Part shown: in pieces, positions 10,401-12,500 of the stretch
Layout: each line of letters begins with the position of its first letter
How positions within the stretch are numbered: the first letter of the stretch is position 1
Assembly (NCBI GenBank): GCA_014634225.1
Contig: BLFN01000626.1
Span: 653,708-666,207, forward strand
Length of the DNA: 12,500 nucleotides
Source of the DNA: Acropora yongei
Lineage: Eukaryota; Cnidaria; Anthozoa; Scleractinia; Acroporidae
Reading direction: 5' to 3'
Made by a program: the position numbers and the translations under genes
The notes under the pieces: model-generated
What the model saw: only the letters and a program-made list of their open reading frames with translations
What the model was told of the DNA's origin: nothing
The model's database searches: none

Positions 10401-10599
10401 TTGCAATGCATTATAAACTCAAAAGTTCCGTGCTTTGTATCTGGGGTAACAGTGAATCATAATCATTTCTTTAGGTATCAGAAGTCATCAAGAACAGCTC
10501 AAGTGGGAGTCATTCACGTCCAAGTGTAAAGATAAGGTGGAAAAAGCAAAAACATGGCAGTTAATTATCCGAAGCTTGTATAAGCTACGGATTGCATAA
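1043..10599 (+). CDS. Multi-exon KDZ/Zisupton-like transposase-derived protein with zinc fingers, SWIM finger and OTU protease (gene span)
   Basis: This span covers a spliced gene. Proposed exons: 1043-1263 (tentative), 1660-1832, 2888-4157, 4619-4758, 5452-5653, 5882-5989, 6500-6729, 6947-7181, 7975-8807, 9026-9071, 9353-9615, 9958-10222, 10308-10382 and 10475-10599, giving roughly 1,390 residues. All introns are GT-AG, and codon phase matches at every junction. Domains in order are C2H2-type fingers, SWIM finger, zinc ribbon, a D-D-E transposase-like core with a SAP-like insert, and an OTU cysteine protease. By family, the core would bind and cleave transposon DNA, and the OTU domain would remove ubiquitin-like conjugates. 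Both roles are inferred. One frameshift, at 3709-3711, interrupts exon 3. Whether this copy is mobile, domesticated or dead cannot be told here. I am confident of the exon chain from 2888 to 10382 and less so of both ends. Confidence 0.8.
1264..1659 (+). other. Putative first intron
   Basis: Nothing coding is recognised between the two tentative exons. A good 3' splice signal, with a branch-like AACTAATG and CATTCATTTACAG, ends at 1615. If used, it would start the next exon at 1616 in the same open frame, in phase 0. The weaker CAACAG ending at 1659 gives phase 2 and fits the weak donor at 1264. The two cannot be told apart by eye. Confidence 0.35.
1660..1832 (+). CDS. Exon with Cys cluster and C2H2-like zinc finger
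   Basis: The frame encodes a Cys cluster, C-x4-C-x3-C (codons at 1682, 1697, 1709), then an atypical C2H2 finger, C-x2-C-x16-H-x4-H (Cys at 1730 and 1739, His at 1790 and 1805). Such fingers bind zinc and commonly contact DNA. The 3' end is well supported: the donor GTGAGC starts at 1833 and leaves one base (phase 1), which matches the acceptor at 2888 and forms an Asp codon. The 5' limit may be 1616 instead, adding about 15 residues from a better acceptor. The exon lies in the N-terminal zinc-finger region of the protein. Confidence 0.7.
1833..2887 (+). other. Intron, about 1.05 kb
   Basis: It begins GTGAGC and ends with a strong pyrimidine tract and acceptor, TTTCATATTCCAG. It contains a T-rich run around 2059-2102 and short AT-rich stretches. 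An antisense frame at 2399-2647 has no recognisable domain and is treated as chance. No inserted element was recognised. Confidence 0.75.
2888..4157 (+). CDS. Large exon: two classical C2H2 fingers, spacer and SWIM finger; interrupted by a 1-base frameshift
   Basis: Two textbook C2H2 fingers are encoded: C-x2-C-x12-H-x3-H (2965, 2974, 3013, 3025) and C-x2-C-x12-H-x4-H (3145, 3154, 3193, 3208). A spacer of about 160 residues follows. Then comes SVYDGGIHYWSRFG, a SWIM finger (CxC-x6-CxH, 3755-3790), an acidic stretch with EEDDE (about 3845-3890), and the family-like segment YHLDTKRIPADVP. The exon ends with a CxxC pair (around 4076) and AMIIDLTKVKK. The frame used up to 3708 hits a stop at 3730, while the continuation from 3710 runs in the next frame to the donor. 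One base of the GGG at 3709-3711 is therefore surplus. The donor GTAATG at 4158 is in phase 1. Boundaries are firm. Confidence 0.85.
3709..3711 (+). other. Frameshift: apparent one-base insertion in a GGG run
   Basis: Before this point the family-like reading is YWSRFG in one frame. Right after it, RVIVSYDS and the SWIM finger read in the next frame. The two abut without gap or overlap if one G is surplus. No GT-AG mini-intron in this interval restores the right frame; the one candidate (3686-3768) would delete the SWIM cysteines and land in a third frame. Copies of GGTCGCG at 3698-3704 and 3710-3716 flank the site. It may be an assembly error or a real lesion. Confidence 0.8.
3749..3790 (+). 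other. SWIM zinc-finger motif
   Basis: The peptide WSCRCCRAKISCIHK holds the SWIM signature C-x-C-x6-C-x-H, with Cys codons at 3755, 3761 and 3782 and His at 3788. SWIM fingers occur in MuDR-type and Zisupton/KDZ transposases, among others, and are thought to mediate DNA or protein contacts. The position, N-terminal to the catalytic core, fits such a transposase. Confidence 0.85.
4308..4332. repeat. Perfect 12-bp inverted repeat in TA-rich tract
   Basis: The arms AATATATATGTA (4308-4319) and TACATATATATT (4321-4332) are exact reverse complements around a single A. The surrounding DNA is TA microsatellite, so a palindrome can arise by chance. It could extrude as a cruciform. Confidence 0.7.
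4421..4441 (+). repeat. GA-rich microsatellite
   Basis: A purine-only run of mostly GA dinucleotides lies inside the intron. No function is evident. Confidence 0.7.
4619..4758 (+). CDS. Exon: zinc-ribbon half and conserved RYQE/HNFDD segment
   Basis: The exon completes an Asp codon from the previous exon (phase 1), then encodes YKRCNECDMWFRYQEF followed by GIHNFDDKHIF. The CxxC pair probably joins the CxHC cluster at the end of the previous exon to form one zinc ribbon. The RYQE-x-GIHNFDD block is a segment I recognise, from memory, as strongly conserved in SWIM/OTU proteins of this family. The donor GTAAAT at 4759 is in phase 0. Both splice sites are clean. Confidence 0.88.
4759..5451 (+). 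other. Intron, about 0.7 kb
   Basis: It begins GTAAAT and ends TTGTACCAACAG, phase 0 on both sides. No coding segment, known repeat or RNA gene was recognised inside. The protein reads smoothly across the join, from MREYVK to ENTAVGR, so no exon appears to be missing. Confidence 0.8.
5452..5653 (+). CDS. Exon: start of transposase-like core with first candidate catalytic Asp
   Basis: The exon encodes a helical segment starting ENTAVGRTAAVL, then YFCSRCGYYPPILVWDLCKK. In that segment a CxxC pair and a hydrophobic beta strand lead into an Asp at 5620-5622. An Asp at the end of the first strand of an RNase H-like fold is where a DDE transposase keeps its first metal ligand, so I propose this residue. 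The Cys pairs nearby suggest a bound zinc. The phase 1 donor GTATGT at 5654 joins the next exon to form a Leu codon. Confidence 0.85.
5882..5989 (+). CDS. Short exon of the core (DDLEVPDL segment)
   Basis: The acceptor CATCTTTTAG and donor GTACAG bound a 108-base exon in phase 1 on both sides. The peptide DDLEVPDL is followed by an acidic linker and AFWRQVQLSILARGLL, which looks like an amphipathic helix. It sits directly after the first candidate catalytic strand. A phase 1-1 exon can be skipped without a frameshift. No independent domain is recognised. Confidence 0.82.
5990..6499 (+). other. Intron containing an 18-bp tandem duplication
   Basis: GTACAG to CTGTTTGTGCAG, phase 1. No coding segment was recognised. 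An exact tandem repeat lies at 6034-6069. Short open frames over this intron on either strand are continuations or chance. Confidence 0.75.
6034..6069 (+). repeat. Two perfect tandem copies of an 18-bp unit
   Basis: The unit GGTGGACTGAGGTTTGGA occupies 6034-6051 and 6052-6069 without a mismatch. Identity of the copies implies a recent duplication, probably by replication slippage. It is intronic in the proposed gene model. Confidence 0.9.
6500..6729 (+). CDS. Exon of the core (FWAPWIG segment)
   Basis: The exon completes an Asp codon, then encodes NPFTIKPSYTFWAPWIG and GDVVFNTEHRKCS, followed by a polar, low-complexity tail with DDEKGNNNSD. The FWAPWIG block is one I recall as conserved in this family. 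The acceptor TCTGTTTGTGCAG is strong. The donor GTTGGT at 6730 is weak but gives phase 0, matching the next acceptor at 6947. The 3' end is the least certain part of this exon. Confidence 0.78.
6947..7181 (+). CDS. Exon with SAP-like motif
   Basis: The T-rich acceptor TTGTGTTTGTTTGGAG is followed in phase 0 by MSEANIHFNGS. The segment VKTLQGICHSYGM, then SKADCITHLRKKLG (about 7034-7129), has the helix-loop-helix pattern of a SAP domain: L-x3-C/L-x3-G then S/K-x-D/E-x-I-x2-L. SAP motifs bind AT-rich DNA and chromatin. The exon ends KIWGAS with donor GTAGGT at 7182 (phase 1), joining the next exon through a Gly codon. The SAP call rests on pattern only. Confidence 0.8.
7182..7974 (+). other. 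Intron, about 0.8 kb
   Basis: GTAGGT to a strong run of T ending CTTAG, phase 1. AT-rich with no recognised gene, repeat family or RNA. The join reads KIWGASGGWASASCPH, so no exon appears to be missing. Confidence 0.8.
7975..8807 (+). CDS. Main transposase-like core exon with second Asp and Glu candidates
   Basis: This long exon is open for 277 codons. It encodes WASASCPHMVVYCIKFVLRG, then PRDYVDLL, then SVSISDMPHRLAAHANG, with an Asp at 8106 at the end of a strand. Further on it encodes NAVVNTEVEEQLHSVINRSN, with Glu at 8439, 8445 and 8448 in a helix. With the Asp at 5620 these fit a D-D-E arrangement in an RNase H-like transposase fold. The CPH and DMPH motifs may add zinc or metal ligands. 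The last 70 or so residues are polar linker. The donor GTAAGA at 8808 is in phase 0. No break is seen in this exon. Confidence 0.88.
9026..9071 (+). CDS. 46-base linker exon
   Basis: The acceptor TTATCTTACAG and donor GTAAGA bound a short exon (phase 0 in, phase 1 out) encoding KGTKSQDLDNTTFAA. It links the core to the OTU domain. Both splice sites are near consensus and phases match on each side, which supports it despite its size. Confidence 0.75.
9160..9298 (+). repeat. Purine-rich low-complexity tract in intron
   Basis: A run of A and G with few pyrimidines contains loose repeats of AATGAA/AATAAA type. It lies in the intron before the OTU exon. AATAAA hexamers occur here and could, if used, cause premature polyadenylation before the OTU exons. 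There is no evidence that they are. Confidence 0.6.
9353..9615 (+). CDS. OTU protease exon 1: catalytic Asp/Cys box
   Basis: The acceptor CTTATTTTAAG completes a Gly codon (phase 1). After a helical lead-in come MRDNIPNDGNCMFHAVADQL. The D-G-N-C motif, with Asp at 9496 and Cys at 9505, is the hallmark nucleophile box of OTU-family cysteine proteases, which remove ubiquitin or related modifiers. It continues LRHLAVETLRKGSHG, as in other OTU domains. The donor GTAAGT at 9616 is a perfect consensus (phase 0). The nucleophile Cys is intact. A simple ATG at 9379 should not be taken as the start, because the frame is joined to upstream exons. Confidence 0.92.
9616..9957 (+). other. Intron between the two OTU exons
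   Basis: GTAAGT to CATTCCCTTCTAG, phase 0. T-rich with no feature recognised. Confidence 0.85.
9958..10222 (+). CDS. OTU protease exon 2: WGD motif and catalytic His
   Basis: The peptide starts ISKDYIAMFLPNNDMNAYLA, followed by NGTWGDHIVLVSLAHAL, the WGD-x-[IL] segment typical of OTU domains. It ends with ILLGHVSERHYVSLEP, where the His at 10189 followed by Tyr is the expected catalytic base. With the Cys in the previous exon the catalytic pair is complete, so the protease looks competent. The donor GTATTT at 10223 is in phase 1. Confidence 0.92.
10308..10382 (+). CDS. Short exon after the OTU domain
   Basis: The acceptor TTTATTGTTAG completes an Asp codon (phase 1). The 75-base exon encodes PVPYINETSFLDVESNS and a basic RPSKKP end. 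The donor GTATAA at 10383 is in phase 1. It is a linker with no recognised domain, supported by splice signals and phase. Confidence 0.75.
10475..10599 (+). CDS. Possible last exon of the OTU gene, or linker exon to the Ulp1 part
   Basis: The acceptor CATTTCTTTAG completes a Gly codon. The frame reads IRSHQEQLKWESF, then KCKDKVEKAKTWQLI, to a TAA at 10597-10599. Alternatively the exon stops at 10536, using the donor GTGGAA at 10537 in phase 0, which fits the phase 0 acceptor of the Ulp1-like exon at 11022. That donor is weak, but no canonical AATAAA follows the TAA before 11022. Both outcomes, a stop here or fusion to Ulp1, remain open; alternative splicing could give both. Confidence 0.65.
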
Positions 10600-11021
10600 G
10601 AGGGAAACTGAGGCATTGACAAGATTGCGGCGTACACGCCACTCGAACTAAGTCTCCTGTTGCAATGGTTCCTTTTTCTTCTTTGTCCATTTCTTATCAA
10701 CGAATTGTGTCTGAATCTTTGTGAACGTCATTTAGCGCGCCCAAACCTCAAAATTCAATACTAACGTCTATAACCCTCGGCTGTCGTAGGTGGCACTTAC
10801 CTACGTAATCAGTGAACATTAGTTAACCGCAACATAGTGTCTTGCGCAGACCGGGCATTAATTTCCTCGTGTAAATGATACCAGTGATCACTACTCACAT
10901 TCGTTATACTCAATGTTGAACATCGAACGCCCTAACTTACAATCCAAAATGGAGAATAGTAAATGCCAGCGTTGTAGCGGAAAGAACTCAACTGCATCTT
11001 TTGCGGTTTTCTTTTGCTTAG
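10600..11021 (+). other. 3' UTR/intergenic stretch, or intron joining OTU and Ulp1 parts
   Basis: No canonical AATAAA was seen, only an AGTAAA variant near 10957. A short ATG frame at 10913-11107 overlaps the strong acceptor (GGTTTTCTTTTGCTTAG) and is in a different frame from the Ulp1-like exon, so it is considered chance. If the donor at 10537 is used, this is intron sequence. Confidence 0.5.
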
Positions 11022-11180
11022 GTGGTGGACATGTGGAAAGCTTGCGGGACAATGAAAGAGAACGAAATTCTAGTTTGGCGGTATGGCCTACCCATAACGG
11101 TTCGTAGCTTCCAAGCTATTCAAGGACGGCAAGATGATGGCGAAAAACAAGGAATCCAGTACGGTTGGCTGAACGATGAG
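11022..11180 (+). CDS. Ulp1/SENP-like (C48) protease exon, N-terminal part
   Basis: A strong acceptor (TTCTTTTGCTTAG) opens a 53-codon phase 0 exon that reads VVDMWKACGTMKENEILVWR, then GLPITVRSF and ends GIQYGWLNDE. Together with the next exon this gives WLNDE-VVNFFMSYI, the signature W-L-N-D-x-V-I-N-x-[FY] at the start of Ulp1/SENP cysteine proteases, which process SUMO-like modifiers. The donor GTAGCT at 11181 is in phase 0. No ATG in a good start context precedes it in frame inside the exon, which suggests that it is internal to a longer gene, possibly the OTU gene to the left. Confidence 0.8.
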
Positions 11181-11429
11181 GTAGCTATCCATGGCTAAAG
11201 GGGAAATTGTAGCATAATTTAAAGATAAAGCGGCCATTTTGTCAAAGATTTCATATTCGCATATGGACGAACAAAGCTAGCGTAGCAAAATCTCCACAAG
11301 CAGCACATCAAATATCTAGAAAAGAAAAGGTGCAAGTAATGCAAGACACATTTTGTTTTCGCTGCATCGGTAACACCGTTCACTAGTGAAATGTTTTCGC
11401 ATTAATGTTTTTTTCTTTTGTTTCTCAAG

Positions 11430-11477
11430 GTAGTAAACTTTTTCATGTCATACATCGAGGAAGCATGCCAAGAAAAA
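11430..11477 (+). CDS. Ulp1-like exon 2 (VVNFFMSYI)
   Basis: The acceptor TTTTGTTTCTCAAG and donor GTAAGA bound a 16-codon exon, phase 0 at both ends, reading VVNFFMSYIEEACQEK. It continues the WLNDE motif exactly as in Ulp1/SENP proteins, where this helix follows the conserved Trp. The short length is supported by the motif continuity and clean splice sites. Confidence 0.8.
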
Positions 11478-11687
11478 GTAAGAGCAAACTTCTTTCATCA
11501 CTCATCCCATCATGTTATATTGTGTTGGCACTGAGACGATTACCAACTCGTGAATTGAGCCAGTAAAGGCAGACGCGACACAAACAGTAGAAAGCAGAGA
11601 ACGGATGGCCGCCTCGTTTTTATGAGGTTACAGAGGCGCACTAACATTACATTTGGTCCGGTTTTTTATGATCAATAGACGTCCCAG

Positions 11688-11777
11688 GGAGTGACAGTGC
11701 TGGACAGTTTCTTTTGGATTAGATTGCAATCGCTGCTCAAAAGCGGAGAAAAATTATCTGTTCTCCGAAAATCGAAG
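11688..11777 (+). CDS. Ulp1-like exon 3 (DSFFWIRL)
   Basis: The acceptor GACGTCCCAG and donor GTAACG bound 30 codons in phase 0, reading GVTVLDSFFWIRLQSLLKSG and a basic end. In Ulp1/SENP proteases a [NS]-[ST]-[FY]-[FY] segment followed by a helix comes next after the first motif, so order and spacing fit. The catalytic His, Asp and Cys segments should follow but are not recognised in the window. Confidence 0.72.
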
Positions 11778-12094
11778 GTAACGTACAACTGGTAAATAGA
11801 TGAAACTAAAAGGCATATTAAGTCCTAAAAAAAATGGTTTGCGACTCTCTCCTCTTGCTTGCTCACGTGCTTACGTATGGTAGCAAATGGTTTTTTTTGG
11901 TCTGTATGTGGAACAACAAAACGAGAAACTGAGAGAGGAAGACAAATCGGAAAAACAAACCCATTTCAAGGAAAAACTCCGAAGGACATCCAGAATAAAG
12001 GTTTCTAACATACTCAAATTCAAAGTGACTGTTTATATGTCCGAGCTGAAAGTGCCAACTAGTGATTCTTTTTCCTTTTTTATATTCATTGTAG
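11778..12094 (+). other. Intron with a weak possible exon (11884-12000)
   Basis: The tract 11884-12000 is open in phase 0 with an AG before it and GT after it, encoding a highly charged peptide with EKLREEDKSEK. It lacks Ulp1 motifs and its splice sites are poor, so I do not call it an exon. The A/G-rich + strand also creates a long antisense frame (11863-12270) that I regard as chance. Confidence 0.35.
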
Positions 12095-12172
12095 AGGAAG
12101 TACAAGTCATCAGAGTGGGTCCTTAGTAGACCTACACAGGGAAAGGAAAAGAAAGCCAAAGAAAAACGTAAC
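12095..12172 (+). CDS. Weak candidate exon, basic segment continuing the Ulp1-like gene
   Basis: A very good acceptor (TTTTTATATTCATTGTAG) and donor (GTAAGC at 12173) bound 26 codons in phase 0, matching the phase of the preceding Ulp1-like exons. The peptide RKYKSSEWVLSRPTQGKEKK is strongly basic and does not resemble a known Ulp1 segment. It could be a loop insertion. Support comes from splice signals and phase only. Confidence 0.4.
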
Positions 12173-12500
12173 GTAAGCTTCAGCATAAGCCCAATTCTTC
12201 GAAACGTGGGCCAGAAAGCATTGCAAAACGTTATCTCAGTGGGCAAGATAGGTAGCACAGGCGAAATCATGTCACATCCCTTAGCTCAGTGTTTCATGGT
12301 CGTTATCCGTTAAAATCACGTGCTGAAGGCAAATGTGACTGCTTTATGCTTTCGTATTTGTTTCATACTTCCTGTAATGAACATGATTAAGTATCGTGCA
12401 AAAATTGTTAATTTAGTATAAAAGATTACAGTAACTGGCAAGACTGAATCGTTTCATCATTTATTTCTTTAGTACACGCAGCAAACCCACAAACACCGTG
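12173..12500 (+). other. Right edge: probable intron, with a strong acceptor at 12472
   Basis: The open frame from the previous candidate exon runs on to a stop at about 12311, but without any recognised motif. A strong 3' splice signal, CATCATTTATTTCTTTAG, ends at 12472 and could start another exon (YTQQTHKHR in phase 0) that leaves the window. The Ulp1 catalytic residues are expected to the right. Confidence 0.4.

Noticed and set aside
10913..11107. 64-codon ATG frame before and over the Ulp1-like exon
   Set aside because: Different frame from the WLNDE motif, and it crosses a strong pyrimidine tract and acceptor.
11884..12000. Charged phase 0 open tract considered as a further Ulp1 exon
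   Set aside because: Poor splice sites (GTTTCT donor, weak tract before the AG) and no family motif; noted only inside the intron entry.
11863..12270. 135-codon antisense open frame, the longest on the minus strand
   Set aside because: It lies opposite an A/G-rich stretch, has a biased Phe/Leu-rich composition and no recognisable domain. It also overlaps splice signals of the + strand gene.
1..12500. Search for CRISPR arrays, tRNA or rRNA genes, and transposon terminal inverted repeats
   Set aside because: None recognised by eye on either strand; absence of terminal repeats is not conclusive because any element may extend beyond the window.

Overview
The window looks like nuclear DNA of an animal. 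It is AT-rich, it carries one long gene on the + strand broken by many GT-AG introns, and it shows no bacterial gene layout. From memory of where this protein family is common (stony corals, sea anemones, some fish), a cnidarian is my best guess, but no sequence marker here proves it.

The main feature is one + strand gene spread over about 9.5 kb (about 1.0-10.6 kb). I rebuilt 14 exons by pairing donor and acceptor sites with matching codon phase. In order, the product carries: a Cys cluster and C2H2-type zinc fingers (1660-1832, 2888-3240); a spacer; a SWIM zinc finger (about 3749-3790); an acidic stretch; a zinc-ribbon-like Cys module (4076-4700); a transposase-like core with candidate D, D and E residues at 5620, 8106 and 8439-8448; a SAP-like helix motif (about 7034-7129); and an OTU-type cysteine protease (9353-10222). 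This order resembles the KDZ (Kyakuja/Dileera/Zisupton) group of large eukaryotic DNA transposons and the related genes that automatic pipelines often name 'HMG domain-containing protein 3-like'. No terminal inverted repeats or target-site duplications were seen, so a mobile copy and a host-resident derivative are both possible.

The reading frame is intact apart from one break: an apparently extra G in the run 3709-3711, just before the SWIM finger. It is either an assembly error or an inactivating mutation.

From 11.0 kb to the right edge, a second set of exons on the same strand (11022-11180, 11430-11477, 11688-11777, with weaker candidates further on) encodes the N-terminal part of an Ulp1/SENP-like (C48) protease. 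These exons are all in phase 0. They can be joined in frame to the OTU gene through a weak donor at 10537. The window may therefore hold a single transposase-OTU-Ulp1 polypeptide (ubiquitin-type plus SUMO-type protease), or two adjacent genes. The Ulp1 catalytic His/Asp/Cys exons are not recognisable here and probably lie beyond the right edge.

The rest is intron or flank: 1-1042 has no recognisable gene, and the introns hold AT- and GA-rich simple repeats, an 18-bp tandem duplication and a purine-rich tract. No tRNA, rRNA, CRISPR or bacterial signals were seen.
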